A DNA stretch of 64,000 nucleotides from Marinobacter persicus (GCF_900114155.1 NZ_FOSC01000001.1:62001-126000), one strand, 5' to 3'. Counted from the first letter of the stretch, positions 1 to 9,934 are shown. Notes: generated by a model not told the origin, from the sequence alone. Numbers and translations are program-made.

Positions 1-1
1 G

Positions 2-244
2 CTGCAAACCATCTCCATTGTGGCAGCGCTGCCGTTTATGGTTCTGATGATCTTCATGGCCGCTTCATTGCTCAAATCCCTGCGTGAGGAGCGTCGCCAG
101 GCGGAATTCCATGAAGCACTTCAGCGCAGCCGCATTCAGCAGATGCTCGAAGAGTACGAAGAGAAAAAAGAGCAGGCAGAAGTGGAAGAAGTATGGGGCG
201 ACCACATCGAGCCGCCCAAGGATTATGTGGATTACAGTCGCTGA
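2..244 (+). CDS. BCCT-family transporter, C-terminal end (partial)
   Basis: Only the last 80 residues of a gene that begins before the window are present. They show the end of a final membrane helix (LQTISIVAALPF, then a hydrophobic run) followed by a charged cytoplasmic tail rich in Glu, Lys and Arg. This is the pattern at the end of betaine/carnitine/choline sodium-coupled transporters. Uptake of a compatible solute such as glycine betaine or choline is inferred from the family; the substrate cannot be read from this fragment. The frame is open to the left edge. The downstream gene is convergent. Confidence 0.75.
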   Translation: MQTISIVAALPFMVLMIFMAASLLKSLREERRQAEFHEALQRSRIQQMLEEYEEKKEQAEVEEVWGDHIEPPKDYVDYSR

Positions 245-252
245 AAGAAGGG

Positions 253-270
253 GCCGGTGAGTCTCCCGGC
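253..270. terminator. Possible weak terminator hairpin between convergent genes
   Basis: GCCGG (253-257) pairs with CCGGC (266-270) across an 8-base loop, and GAAGG/CCTTC can extend it outside. There is no clear T tract, so its role as terminator for the BCCT gene and the convergent ydhR-like gene is only suggested by position. Confidence 0.3.
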
Positions 271-308
271 GATATCCTTCGGCTTTACAACAGTTTCAGC
301 CCCGCCGA

Positions 309-623
309 TCAGTGGTTGGCTGAAACCGGGCCGAAATCAATCGCAGACAGCGCTTCGTTCACCTGGAATACCTTGCCATTCACTTCCGGCACGCCAAAGC
401 TCTTGAGCCTGTCGGTGTGCATGGCCAGATAGGCCCGCGCGCTCGTTTCGTCCTCGAACAGGTAAATTCCGCCGGCTTCATTGGTTTCGGGGTTCTCGGT
501 CCAGATTTTCCAGATAAAACCCGGCTCACGGGTGATGGATTCGGCCAGCTCTTTCATCGCCTCGGCCATGTCATCGCCGAACGGGCCTGTGAAGGGAAAG
601 TCGACTTGCAGTAGCGTCTTCAT
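309..623 (-). CDS. ydhR: YdhR-family putative mono-oxygenase
   Basis: A 104-residue small alpha/beta-barrel protein closely resembling E. coli Ydh[52 protein letters not shown] and a C-terminal [10 protein letters not shown] segment. The family is annotated as putative mono-oxygenase of the dimeric ferredoxin-like fold; its substrate is not established. Longer in-frame starts exist up to position 701. I chose the ATG at 623 because GGAG lies 6 bases before it and the homologous protein begins here. It is a single gene, convergent with the BCCT gene and divergent from the following binding-protein gene. Confidence 0.85.
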   Translation of the reverse strand: MKTLLQVDFPFTGPFGDDMAEAMKELAESITREPGFIWKIWTENPETNEAGGIYLFEDETSARAYLAMHTDRLKSFGVPEVNGKVFQVNEALSAIDFGPVSANH

Positions 624-727
624 GAGCATCTCCGGTTCTATAAAAGTCGGTTGGTAACGGGGATAACGAAAATTGTTTAGCAGGACCTTACATTGTTGCA
701 TTTTGGCAATAATGCAGGCATAAACAT

Positions 728-1750
728 ATGCTTGAAGCTCGTGAAACTACCTGCACCGGTTACTCGATCATGAAAACAGGGAAGTCGGCTTACCAAGCCG
801 CAGTCGTCTTCGTGTTATTCGTTGCCAGCCTGTTTATTGGCCAGGCACACGCTGAATCCAGACAACTGGCCTACCTCGTTTCAGACAAGCGTATCCCATT
901 CTGGGACATCATGGCGCGTGGTATTCAGGCCCAGGCCGGCGAACTCGGTTATTCAGTGAAGGTGTTCAGCGCCGACAACCGTGCCAAAACCGAGCTGCAA
1001 AATACTGCTACCGTCCTGAAGCAGGAGGTGGATGGTATCATTCTCTCGCCCACCAATTCGTCAGCCGCGGTGACCATCCTGAAACTGGCGGGCCAGGCCG
1101 AAGTACCAGTCGTGGTAGCGGATATTGGCGCCGATACAGACAACTATTTAAGCTATATCCAGTCCGACAATTATCAGGGTGCCTTTGATCTGGGGCGGAT
1201 TCTGGCCAAACGGCTCAAGAACAAGGGCTGGCAGCAAGGCCGCGTAGGAATTGTCGCCATTCCCCAAAGCCGGGACAACGGCAAGGCCAGAACCCGCGGG
1301 TTTCTGGACGCACTGGCCGAGCACCGCATCAAGGTTGCGGACATCCATCAGCAGTCCGATTTTTCCTACCGGGAAACCTACGATTACACCAGCGGCCTGA
1401 TAGCCAGGCACCCCGACCTGCGGGCAGTCTGGCTGCAGGGATCGAACCGCTACCAGGCGGCTCTGGATGCTATCAACGATGCCGGGAAAAGCGACGAAAT
1501 ACTGTTGATCTGTTTCGATGCAGAACCGGAATTTATTGAGATGATTGAAACCGGTGCCCTGGTAGGCGCCGGTATGCAGCAACCTTTTCTGATGGGTCGA
1601 TTGGCAGTCCGATCACTGGATCGGCATTTTCAGGGTGAGACAGTCGACCCACAACAGCAGGTGGGTGTGCTGGCAGTATCAAACCGTAATCTGAACACTC
1701 TGCTGCCCATTATCCAGCGCAATGTGCTGGGTCAGGAGGCAGCTGAATGA
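728..1750 (+). CDS. Periplasmic sugar-type substrate-binding protein coupled to a diguanylate cyclase
   Basis: A periplasmic binding protein of the ribose/autoinducer type (Peripla_BP_4). The N-terminus carries a hydrophobic signal peptide ending near QAHA. The mature part has family patterns: [33 protein letters not shown], a hinge strand [12 protein letters not shown], then ICFDAEPEF and [14 protein letters not shown]. No ABC permease or ATPase follows. Instead the stop overlaps the start of a membrane diguanylate cyclase (ATGA, 1747-1750), so the protein probably presents a ligand to that sensor (inference). The ATG at 728 has AGG 8 bases upstream; the ATG at 770 would give a more compact signal peptide and cannot be excluded. 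Confidence 0.8.
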   Translation: MLEARETTCTGYSIMKTGKSAYQAAVVFVLFVASLFIGQAHAESRQLAYLVSDKRIPFWDIMARGIQAQAGELGYSVKVFSADNRAKTELQNTATVLKQEVDGIILSPTNSSAAVTILKLAGQAEVPVVVADIGADTDNYLSYIQSDNYQGAFDLGRILAKRLKNKGWQQGRVGIVAIPQSRDNGKARTRGFLDALAEHRIKVADIHQQSDFSYRETYDYTSGLIARHPDLRAVWLQGSNRYQAALDAINDAGKSDEILLICFDAEPEFIEMIETGALVGAGMQQPFLMGRLAVRSLDRHFQGETVDPQQQVGVLAVSNRNLNTLLPIIQRNVLGQEAAE

Positions 1751-3804
1751 TCCCAAGCCAGCACAACAGTGCCCGCAACCCGCCATCCCTGCTGTTGCGT
1801 ATTACCATCGCCCTGATTGCCCTGATTGTGTTGGTGTTTACGCTGCATGGCCTGTACCTCTACAAGATTCAGCGTGCGGAATTGCTCAACAACATGCACC
1901 AAAGCGTCGAACACAGCCTGCAGCGGCTGAGCACCAACATTGGCCCGTTCATGGAGGCCTACGCCATCAATGATTACGAGCAACTGGTGGCCACTGAAAC
2001 CGCCCTGGAAAATCATTTTGCAGTCGTTGTCCGGAATCGGAAAATGGGGGAAATTCTGGGGGACGAGCACTACATTTCCGGACAGATCATTACTGACGCC
2101 GGCGATTACACAGGCTTTGATCACACCGACCCGCAAATGACCCAGCGGCTGGACCAGGCCTTTTACTCCGACACCCTGCCAATCACCGGCAGCAATGGCG
2201 ACCCCCTGGGGTCTGTTTCGGTTTACGCCTCGAACGAACCGCTGCTGCGCAAGCTCCAAGCCCTTCTGATTGAAGAAATCATCATCAGCGTACTGTTTGC
2301 GGCGGTTCTGACGTTTTTGCTGATTTTCGTTCTGCGACGTTATTTTCTGCGCTCCATACAGCACATCGGCTCGGCGCTGAAACACTCCGATGACGAGGGC
2401 ATCCCTCTCAGACCCCTGCCGCGCTTCAAGTATCAGGAGGTGCAGATTTTAAGCCAAACCATCAACACCATGCTGGAGTCCATCAAAAACGCCCGGGCCA
2501 AACAGAAAGTCCAGCAGTTACGCCTTGAAAATACCATCACCGGCACCCGGACAGGTACCTGGGAGTGGAACGTCGCCACCGGGGAGACCATTTTCAATGA
2601 ACGCTGGGCGGAAATTGTCGGTTACACGCTGGCCGAACTGGAGCCGGTGTCCATCCACACCTGGGAAAAGCTGACCCACCCGGAGGACCTGAAACTAAGT
2701 AGCGAACAGCTGCAAAAACACTTTCAGGGCGAACTGGATTACTACGAATGCGAAGTACGCATGCGCCACAAGCAGGGCCACTGGGTATGGGTGATTGATC
2801 GCGGCTGCGTCATGACCTGGTCTGATCAGGGCGAGCCGCTGGTGATGTACGGCACACATCAGGACATCAGCACAGACAAGGAAGCTCAGGAGCAACTGTC
2901 CATGGCCGCCGGGGTATTCAAATATGCCCGCGAAGGGATCATCCTGACCAGCGTGGATGGCATCATCCTGGATGCCAACCGGGCCTTTACCGCGCTCACC
3001 GGCTACCACCGCAGCGAACTGACCGGTCACCGTTACGACTCACTGATCCCGGAAAAACACGACCAGGCCTTTTTCAACAGCATCCTGGATTCGCTGCGAC
3101 GGGATGGCGTCTGGAATGGCGAATTCGAGATGCCCTGTAAGAATGGCACCAGCTTTCCCTCACTGATGACCATTGCCGCCGCCCGTGACCATGTTGGCCG
3201 GGTGCAGCACTTTGTCACCCTGGTGGCCGATGTTTCCAGCCTGAAACAGAACGAGGACAGGCTTCGGATGATTGCCCACTACGACGGGCTGACCGGCCTT
3301 CCCAACCGGCTTCTGTTAACCGAACGACTGCGCCACGCCATCACCGTGGCGCGCCGCAACCAGACCTTGCTGGCGGTGGTGTTCCTGGATCTGGACGGGT
3401 TCAAGGAAGTGAACGACACCTATGGCCACAGTGCCGGCGACGAGCTGCTCAAGGTGCTGTCCGACCGCATGCAGCAGACCCTCCGGGACTGCGACACCGT
3501 TGCGCGACTGGGCGGCGATGAGTTTGTCATCCTGCTGCCGGACCTCGCCCGCAAGGAAAACTGCAGGCCCGTTCTGGAGCGACTGCTAACTTCCCTGTGC
3601 TGCCCTGTCACCCTGAGCCAGGGACATGCCGGGGTATCTGCCAGCATCGGCGTCAGCCTGTCTTCCCTGGACAAGGAAGTGGATGCCGACATTCTTATCC
3701 GCCAGGCCGACATGGCCATGTATCAGGCCAAACAGAATGGCAAGAATCGGTTCTGTTTTTTCAGCAAGGAAACCGCCGATTACCTGGACAGCGCCTCAGC
3801 CTAA
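1747..3804 (+). CDS. Membrane PAS-PAS-GGDEF diguanylate cyclase
   Basis: 685 residues. A first membrane helix lies at about residues 16-37, then a periplasmic sensor region of about 135 residues, a second helix at about 175-198 and a juxtamembrane/HAMP-like stretch. Two PAS/PAC modules follow (about 260-380, with GTWEWNVATGE and YGTHQDIS; about 385-505). The GGDEF domain carries the intact motif GGDEF near residue 590. RDCD lies five residues before GGDEF, matching the RxxD inhibitory site, so an active, product-inhibited cyclase making c-di-GMP is expected. No EAL domain is present. Translational coupling to the upstream binding protein suggests that the pair forms one ligand-sensing unit. 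Confidence 0.9.
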   Translation: MIPSQHNSARNPPSLLLRITIALIALIVLVFTLHGLYLYKIQRAELLNNMHQSVEHSLQRLSTNIGPFMEAYAINDYEQLVATETALENHFAVVVRNRKMGEILGDEHYISGQIITDAGDYTGFDHTDPQMTQRLDQAFYSDTLPITGSNGDPLGSVSVYASNEPLLRKLQALLIEEIIISVLFAAVLTFLLIFVLRRYFLRSIQHIGSALKHSDDEGIPLRPLPRFKYQEVQILSQTINTMLESIKNARAKQKVQQLRLENTITGTRTGTWEWNVATGETIFNERWAEIVGYTLAELEPVSIHTWEKLTHPEDLKLSSEQLQKHFQGELDYYECEVRMRHKQGHWVWVIDRGCVMTWSDQGEPLVMYGTHQDISTDKEAQEQLSMAAGVFKYAREGIILTSVDGIILDANRAFTALTGYHRSELTGHRYDSLIPEKHDQAFFNSILDSLRRDGVWNGEFEMPCKNGTSFPSLMTIAAARDHVGRVQHFVTLVADVSSLKQNEDRLRMIAHYDGLTGLPNRLLLTERLRHAITVARRNQTLLAVVFLDLDGFKEVNDTYGHSAGDELLKVLSDRMQQTLRDCDTVARLGGDEFVILLPDLARKENCRPVLERLLTSLCCPVTLSQGHAGVSASIGVSLSSLDKEVDADILIRQADMAMYQAKQNGKNRFCFFSKETADYLDSASA

Positions 3805-4455
3805 ACAGCGCTGACAAAAAGCATCCAGGTCCCGCACCTCTTCCAGGCACAGGCTATGCTCCATGCCGTAGCGGTGGTATTCGGGCTGGTAACCCTGTTG
3901 CTGCAGAATCTCCACAGCCTGCTGACCCAGTGCCTCCGGCACCATGGGATCGCGGGTGCCATGGGCGACGAATACGGGCAGGTTCCGGTTGGCTTCTGAA
4001 CGATGAACGCTGCCGGCCGTGGCATAGTATGTGGACAACGCGAACAACCCCGCCAGCGGTTGCTCAAAACTCAGAGCCATTTCGTAGGCCACGGCCCCGC
4101 CCTGGGAAAAACCGCCAACCAGAATCTTATCGGAAGGCACGCCCCGCTCGATTTCCTGCTCCACCAGCTCCCGCACCGCGTCAGCAGACACCCGCAGCTG
4201 TTTTTCATCCACTTCACGGTTGATGCTCATGGCCAGAATGTCATACCAGGCTGGCATGCGCATGCCGCCATTAATGGTAACCGGCAAATCCGGTGCGTGA
4301 GGGAAGATAAAACGAACCGCGCGTTTTTTGGCAAACGCCAGTTCCGGTACCACCGGTTCGAAATCGTGGCCATTGGCACCCAGGCCATGAAGCCAGACAA
4401 CCGAGGCTTCCGGGTTGGGACCGGTTTCAATAACGAGGGAATCCAGAGAAGGCAT
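3796..4455 (-). CDS. Alpha/beta-hydrolase carboxylesterase (phospholipase/carboxylesterase family)
   Basis: 219 residues from the chosen ATG at 4455, which has GGAG 6 bases upstream. The enzyme has the oxyanion-region WLHGLGANGHDF, the nucleophile elbow GFSQGG (Ser117), Asp169 in HGTRDPMVP and His200 in YGMEHSL, a complete Ser-Asp-His triad. It belongs to the EstB/acyl-protein thioesterase-like cytoplasmic esterases acting on short-chain esters. No signal peptide. Its stop overlaps the end of the convergent diguanylate cyclase by 9 bases. Confidence 0.88.
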   Translation of the reverse strand: MPSLDSLVIETGPNPEASVVWLHGLGANGHDFEPVVPELAFAKKRAVRFIFPHAPDLPVTINGGMRMPAWYDILAMSINREVDEKQLRVSADAVRELVEQEIERGVPSDKILVGGFSQGGAVAYEMALSFEQPLAGLFALSTYYATAGSVHRSEANRNLPVFVAHGTRDPMVPEALGQQAVEILQQQGYQPEYHRYGMEHSLCLEEVRDLDAFCQRCLG

Positions 4456-4542
4456 TGACTGCTCCGACTGTTGAATGGGGTGCAACAGGATACCAGAAGC
4501 AGTCAGCCAGCGGGCATGGTGCCCGCCGGCTGAAAGGCAGGT

Positions 4543-6018
4543 TTATTCGACGCGGAACGCTTCCACCATCGGCTCGATGCCCGGGAACATGCCAATCGCC
4601 AGCATGATCACGCACAGCACACCAAACACAATGCCCGGGATAATCCAGCGACCGGTATGGCCCAGCTCTTTGCCACGCTCCTTGCAGCCAATCAGGCCCA
4701 GGTTGTCCAGCAGTACGGTCAGAGACCAGCCGAATACCGGGTTCACCATGGAAGAGGCAAAGATGACCACGGCCGCCGATTCGGTGGTCTTGCCCTTGCG
4801 GGTCATCTGCATGCCGGCTTCCAGCAGCGGCAGGAACACACCGACGATCAGGGCCACGCTCAGCACCGGCGGCCAGACCGCCAGATCCATGGGGAAGCCC
4901 AGCAGCGCGGTGACCAGACACAGGATACCGGTGAAGATTGCGCCACCGGGAATCGGGCGTTTGGCGATCGCAGCCGGCACCATGTAAGTTCCCCAGGAGG
5001 AGGCAATGTTGGCACCACCCAGGGCGGTACCGACCACCTGACGGGCGGAAGCGCCAATCATGGTGTCGTCAATGTTCATGATGACCCGCTCGGAATTCTT
5101 AGGGTAGTTCAGACGCTGGAACACCTGGTGCCCCAGGAAATCCGGCGACCACATGGCCACGGCCAGAACGGCAAACGGCGCTACCGCGAGGAAAGCCTGA
5201 AAGTCCGGCAGCCCCAGCTGCCAACCGGTGTCTTCACCCCACCAGTAGGTCGGATCAACAATCGGGAAGCCTGGCTCGGTGGTGAACTCAAAGGGCGCGC
5301 CCAGGGCAAAAGCCACCACCCCAGCCAGCAAACAGCCCAGCGGTACCGCCAGCCAGCGCTTGCTGATGTGCTCCAGCCACGCATACATGACGATCGTCAG
5401 CAGCAGAACCACGAAGGCAACATAGCCGTGCCCGAAGCCTTCCGCCCAGGTAAACAGGCGCTCGACCTGGCTGGTCACACCGATAAAGCCCAGGTAAAGC
5501 AGCAAACCACCGGCCACACCGTTACTGGTGAGTTTGGTCAGAAGACTACCACCCTTGGTAATACCGAGAATAAAGCCCAGAACACCAATCATGATACCCA
5601 GTGCCATCGGGTGACCGCCGGCGGCCACAATCAGCGGGATCATGGCGATCAATGGCCCGTGAGTACCGGCCAGGTTTGCTCTGGGGTTCAAAAAACCGGA
5701 AATCAGGATAACGAACAGAACGGCGGCAATGACCAGCTCGAAGCGCACGTTTTCGGTGATAAATTCTTTCGACAACCCGAGCGGCGTCGCGAACGCGGCC
5801 ACAATTGCAGCCACCATGACCACCTTGCCGATGGTCGCGGCCATGGCCGGCACCCAGTCTTCCCACTCGAAGTTGTAATCCCTGAACGGGAGGTTTGGTC
5901 GCCAGCGACGCGGCGCCATGACTTGCAGTTCGTGCTCCAGATATTCTTCGCGAGTTGCAAACTCGGATCTTGGCTTCCGTTGCGCAAGATAGCTGTTCTT
6001 GGCGTTCTGCTCAGACAT
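4543..6018 (-). CDS. Polytopic inner-membrane protein, DUF3360/permease-like
   Basis: 491 residues with roughly 12 hydrophobic segments. A soluble N-terminal 45 residues (charged, with FRDYNFEWEDWVPA just before the first helix) is followed by helices with family-like loops GGHPMALGIMIGVLGFI, TKLTSNGVAGGLLLYLGF and GASARQVVGTALGGANIASSWGTY. The overall look resembles the uncharacterised DUF3360 group and, more distantly, NCS2/SulP-type permeases. That assignment is from memory and the substrate is unknown. The ATG at 6018 is used; a GTG at 6030 is an alternative, and neither has a strong ribosome site. It appears monocistronic, between the esterase and a divergent GGDEF gene. Confidence 0.6.
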   Translation of the reverse strand: MSEQNAKNSYLAQRKPRSEFATREEYLEHELQVMAPRRWRPNLPFRDYNFEWEDWVPAMAATIGKVVMVAAIVAAFATPLGLSKEFITENVRFELVIAAVLFVILISGFLNPRANLAGTHGPLIAMIPLIVAAGGHPMALGIMIGVLGFILGITKGGSLLTKLTSNGVAGGLLLYLGFIGVTSQVERLFTWAEGFGHGYVAFVVLLLTIVMYAWLEHISKRWLAVPLGCLLAGVVAFALGAPFEFTTEPGFPIVDPTYWWGEDTGWQLGLPDFQAFLAVAPFAVLAVAMWSPDFLGHQVFQRLNYPKNSERVIMNIDDTMIGASARQVVGTALGGANIASSWGTYMVPAAIAKRPIPGGAIFTGILCLVTALLGFPMDLAVWPPVLSVALIVGVFLPLLEAGMQMTRKGKTTESAAVVIFASSMVNPVFGWSLTVLLDNLGLIGCKERGKELGHTGRWIIPGIVFGVLCVIMLAIGMFPGIEPMVEAFRVE

Positions 6019-6187
6019 ACGAGAATCCACGACTTGAGAATTTTCGCCGCGATACTATGGGGCTGGGCGCCAGCAATCTATTCGCCCTTAGGCTAAGACG
6101 GGCACTTTTTGAACAAAATTGGCTTATTGATTGCTGTATAGGCTAAACTTGTATTTTTGCAACCGCTTATTTACAACGAATTATTAT

Positions 6188-8032
6188 ATGAATATCCAGG
6201 ATCAAAGGCGCCAGATTGTCACCCGCTCCGCTATTGCAGCGGTGATGACCGGCATCCTGGTCGCGGTGGCGGTGGCAGTCCCTCTGATCAACAAAACCAG
6301 CACCCTCACCACCGAGCTGGCTGCCAACGTGGCGAAAACCAAGACCGAAAATCTGCGAACCGTACTGGAACAACACCAGGACCTGGCCCGGCAAACCGCC
6401 AGCCGGACCGAACTGGCTAAAAAACTGGGCGCCTACGCCCGTGACGAGATCAGCCTGGGCGAGCTGCAAACCTTCACCTACCCGCGGCTGCGCGATGCGG
6501 CCCGGGGCATCGACAACCTGGCGGCCATTGTACGCTTTGATCTGGCGGGCAACGAGGTGGCCCGGATCGGCCCCATGGCGCAAACCTTACCCCAGCACAT
6601 CACGCTGCCAACGGCCCTGGACCTTCAGACCTACCCCCTGGCTACCGGCGGCCAAAGCCAGCCACTGCTGCATACCATTGGCAAGATCCAGACCAGCGAA
6701 CAGGCCGTGGGCTACGATTTGCTGCTGTTTACCCCGGAACCTTTCCAGCGGATTTTCACCAGCGACGACAACTTTGATATCTGCCTTCTGGATGTGCCCC
6801 GGACCAAACGTCTGGCCATGACTCCAGACAATCAGCGAGTGGTCCTGACACCACCCTCCGGCTGCCTGCACGATAAAAACAGCACCCACACAAGCACCGA
6901 TGGCGATTACGCCCTGGCACGAACCGCAGACGGCGCCCACGTGATCAGTTTCGTCCTGCCGCTGGAAGGCTACAGCTGGGAGGTGCACACCCGTTCGGAG
7001 GCGTCCGAGATATTTTCCGGCGTCACCCGGGAAATACTGGTGGCACTATCCATCATTCTTGGCTTATCCGCGTTCTCCGGCCTGCTGGTAAAGCGCTCGC
7101 TCAAACCACTGGTGCACACGCTCAGCCGCCAGGCAGACGAAATCGCCCGCTCTTCGGAGGAACTGCGGCAGGCCTACCAGGTGTTTGAACACACCCACGA
7201 GGTGGTGGTAATCGCCGATTTGCAGCTGAACATTATCCGCGCCAATCCGGCGTTTATCGATGTCACCGGCCTGCCGGCCCGCAAGGTGATTCGCCAGAAG
7301 ATCACCGACTTTCTCGCCACGGACATGAGCAACCAGAAGGTTGTTGAATGGCTGCAGGAGCAACTGGCAACCCAAAAAATGTGGCAGGGAGAAATCTGGC
7401 TACAAACCGCCAAGGGCAGGGCCAGTCCGTACCTGGTGACCGTATCGCCGATCACCGATAGCCTGGGCCAGACCCGGCACTATGTAATGACCTTCACCGA
7501 CATCGCTGAACGCGTAAAGTCGGAAAAGAAAATCCACCATCTGGCGCACCACGACGAGCTGACCGGCCTGCCCAACCGCAGCGCGCTGGAGCAACACCTG
7601 CGCCAAACGCTTGACCAGCACCAGGATACCCGGACCCTGTTCGCCGTCATGTTCCTGGACCTGGACAAGTTCAAACCGGTGAACGACGAATACGGTCATA
7701 ACGCCGGCGACGACCTGTTGGCCCATGTTGCCAAACGTCTGCAGAACTGCCTTCGGGAAGGGGATTTTGTGGGGCGCCGGGGTGGTGATGAATTCCAGAT
7801 CATCACCGCCCGGCTTCGCCAGCCGGACGATGCCGAAGCCATTGCGACAAAGATCATCAACGTACTGAACGAGCCGTTCGAAATTCAGGGACACACCGTG
7901 GGAATTGGCGCTTCGGTGGGTATTGCCCTTTACCCTCGCGACGGACGCACAGCCATTGATCTGGTGGGAGCGGCAGACGCTGCCATGTACCGGGTGAAGG
8001 CCGAGGGTCGCAACAACGTGGCCTTCGCCTGA
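6188..8032 (+). CDS. Membrane PAS-GGDEF diguanylate cyclase
   Basis: 614 residues from the ATG at 6188. An N-terminal helix (about 13-34) precedes a large periplasmic sensor domain of about 260 residues, then a second helix (about 290-308), a linker, one PAS module (about 335-450) and a GGDEF domain. The active-site motif GGDEF is intact (near residue 533), preceded by LDLDKFKPVNDEYGHNAGDD. REGD five residues upstream fits the inhibitory RxxD site. No EAL domain. It is an expected c-di-GMP synthase responding to an unknown periplasmic signal. It is convergent with the downstream chemoreceptor gene. The start lacks an obvious ribosome-binding site; upstream TTG/ATG codons at 6131 would add 19 residues. 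Confidence 0.88.
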   Translation: MNIQDQRRQIVTRSAIAAVMTGILVAVAVAVPLINKTSTLTTELAANVAKTKTENLRTVLEQHQDLARQTASRTELAKKLGAYARDEISLGELQTFTYPRLRDAARGIDNLAAIVRFDLAGNEVARIGPMAQTLPQHITLPTALDLQTYPLATGGQSQPLLHTIGKIQTSEQAVGYDLLLFTPEPFQRIFTSDDNFDICLLDVPRTKRLAMTPDNQRVVLTPPSGCLHDKNSTHTSTDGDYALARTADGAHVISFVLPLEGYSWEVHTRSEASEIFSGVTREILVALSIILGLSAFSGLLVKRSLKPLVHTLSRQADEIARSSEELRQAYQVFEHTHEVVVIADLQLNIIRANPAFIDVTGLPARKVIRQKITDFLATDMSNQKVVEWLQEQLATQKMWQGEIWLQTAKGRASPYLVTVSPITDSLGQTRHYVMTFTDIAERVKSEKKIHHLAHHDELTGLPNRSALEQHLRQTLDQHQDTRTLFAVMFLDLDKFKPVNDEYGHNAGDDLLAHVAKRLQNCLREGDFVGRRGGDEFQIITARLRQPDDAEAIATKIINVLNEPFEIQGHTVGIGASVGIALYPRDGRTAIDLVGAADAAMYRVKAEGRNNVAFA

Positions 8033-8072
8033 CCGCCGACCGGCCCTACGGGCCAGCCGGCGCTGCCTTGGC

Positions 8073-9689
8073 TCAGTCCCGTGAAAGGCGGAACTGTTCG
8101 ATCGTCTTGTGCAGGGTTTCCGCCATGGCCAGCAAATCGGCCGCCACTCTTGCGGTTTCCTGGGCATCGTTGGAGGTCTGCTCGGCGGAGCGGCTGATCT
8201 CGATCACATTCTGATTGATGGATTCAGACACGTCGCTCTGCTCGTTGGCAGCACTCTCCATTTCCTCATTGAGGGTCGTAATCTCCCGCACCGCCTCGGC
8301 AATGGTCTGCAGCTCATGCTCGACTTTCATGATGGCGTTAACCTGCTCTTCGGCCATTTCCGAAGCGTGGCGCATGGTGCCGACACAATCCACCACTTCA
8401 CTCTTCAGGCCATCGATAGTCTTGCGGATTTCCTCGGTGGAATCCTGGGTGCGTGAAGCCAGTGCCCGCACCTCGTCGGCCACCACCGAGAAGCCACGAC
8501 CCTGCTCGCCAGCCCGGGCTGCCTCGATGGCTGCGTTCAGGGCCAGCAGGTTGGTCTGGTCGGCAATCTCGGAGATCATTTCCAGACGATCAGCCATTTC
8601 CGTGGTGCGCTGATCCAGCTGCTCGATACGCTGGGCGCCGGCCTGCACCTCGCTGTTCAGCGACTCAATGCCCTGGACCGCGTTGTGCGCCAGTTTCTCG
8701 CCATCCTGCGCTGCCTTGGTGGTGTCGGCCGACTTGCGGGCAGTGTTCATGGCGTTCTCGCGCACCTGCACCGCCGAGGCCGCCATTTCCGTGGTGGCAC
8801 TGGCCACCTGGTCGGTGTTATCTCTCTGGGCCAGCACTTCACGCTCGGTGGTCTCCGCCTTGCCAGCAATGGACCGTGCCGAACTTTCCACTTTCTCGGC
8901 GTTTTCCACCACGGTCAGCATGCTTTCGCGGATTTTCGACACCATGCGATTGAACGCCCGGGAAACCGAACCGATTTCATCGTTACGGGACACATCCAAC
9001 TGCAGCGTCAGATCGGAGTTGGTGGCAATTTCATCCATGCGGTCATGCAATTTGCGCAACCGGGAAAACACCAACCGGCCAAGCACGAAGGTCACCATGA
9101 TGAAAATCATCACGAAGATCAGGATTTGCACACCGCCGCTGAAGAACAACTGCTTCTGCAGGCGGGCGTCGCTCTTGGCCAGGGAGTAGTCCACCCGCAC
9201 GGCGCCCAGCACGGAGCCTTCCTTGCCGGGGTGGCAGGACATGCAATTCACACCCTGGTAATTGGAGCTCGCCAGCATCGGCTCAATCAGCGTATAAACG
9301 CGCCCATCCTCGTTTGTTGAATAGGCCTCAATACGCTCGCCCTTCAACGCTTTTTTATCCAGCGCGTCCCGCTCGCCCTCGTCTGCGTTGGCGGTGCCGT
9401 ACATATCAATCAGCTGGTCACTGCGAATAACACGCACATCCAGCACCTCTTCCGGTGCCGTGGCCTTGTTACGCAACACATCCTTATTTCCGATGGTGCC
9501 AGTCACCATCATGGTATTCAGACCATCAAAGTAGGATTTGGCCAGCCCGTCCACGTACTTGTGGCTGTACTCCTCCAAATGCGCACGTTGGGACCAGGCG
9601 CTGTAGGCGATCGTGAACACCAGAATGACCGTAAACGCGGCAGCAAGCGCGGCCAGAAGAAGAAAGCGGATTGAATAATGTTTTTTCAT
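8073..9689 (-). CDS. Methyl-accepting chemotaxis protein with periplasmic c-type haem motif
   Basis: 538 residues. A transmembrane helix at about 7-30 is followed by a periplasmic domain of about 150 residues, a second helix (about 184-205), HAMP, and a full signalling hairpin with the tip [21 protein letters not shown]. The periplasmic domain contains CMSCH (Cys149, Cys152, His153), a CxxCH haem c attachment motif, inside [24 protein letters not shown]. This placement near the end of the sensor module resembles Tll0287/DUF3365-like haem sensors and the Geobacter haem-c chemoreceptors. Redox, O2 or NO sensing is inferred. The ATG at 9689 has GGGG just upstream; a TTG at 9713 would add eight residues. 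A sigma28-like promoter lies upstream. Confidence 0.9.
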   Translation of the reverse strand: MKKHYSIRFLLLAALAAAFTVILVFTIAYSAWSQRAHLEEYSHKYVDGLAKSYFDGLNTMMVTGTIGNKDVLRNKATAPEEVLDVRVIRSDQLIDMYGTANADEGERDALDKKALKGERIEAYSTNEDGRVYTLIEPMLASSNYQGVNCMSCHPGKEGSVLGAVRVDYSLAKSDARLQKQLFFSGGVQILIFVMIFIMVTFVLGRLVFSRLRKLHDRMDEIATNSDLTLQLDVSRNDEIGSVSRAFNRMVSKIRESMLTVVENAEKVESSARSIAGKAETTEREVLAQRDNTDQVASATTEMAASAVQVRENAMNTARKSADTTKAAQDGEKLAHNAVQGIESLNSEVQAGAQRIEQLDQRTTEMADRLEMISEIADQTNLLALNAAIEAARAGEQGRGFSVVADEVRALASRTQDSTEEIRKTIDGLKSEVVDCVGTMRHASEMAEEQVNAIMKVEHELQTIAEAVREITTLNEEMESAANEQSDVSESINQNVIEISRSAEQTSNDAQETARVAADLLAMAETLHKTIEQFRLSRD

Positions 9690-9732
9690 GACGCCCCGGC
9701 AAAAACTGGACAATGGTTAAGGTCTGTCTGTA

Positions 9733-9759
9733 TTGACGGCCGGCCTGCCTGGAACTTTA
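9733..9759 (-). promoter_or_regulatory. Sigma28 (FliA)-type promoter of the haem chemoreceptor
   Basis: On the minus strand TAAA (9759-9756), a 15-base spacer and GCCGTCAA (9740-9733) match the flagellar sigma consensus TAAA-N15-GCCGATAA at 10 of 12 positions with exact spacing. The inferred start site gives a leader of about 37 bases before the ATG at 9689, with no intervening gene. This places the receptor in the motility regulon. Confidence 0.65.
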
Positions 9760-9934
9760 GCTGCCGCCGCTTTTATATGACGCTTTTACTTATAGGTTTT
9801 CTGGATAGCGAACGGTACCCGACTTTCGCCTGCCACGCACCTTAATTTCTGGCCCGGAACCTGCATACCCTCCACCCAACACCCCAAGTGACAACATTCC
9901 GGCAATTTTTTACCGCTGGAGGAGGAAATACACC

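Noticed and set aside
693..719. A possible sigma54 promoter (TTTGGCAATAATGCAGG) before the binding-protein gene
   Set aside because: The spacing between the GG and GC dinucleotides is too short for sigma54.
4657..6096. 479-codon plus-strand open frame opposite the permease-like gene
   Set aside because: It is the antisense of a well-supported membrane protein, its translation is rich in Gln, Gly, Arg and His with no fold features, and it has no ribosome site.
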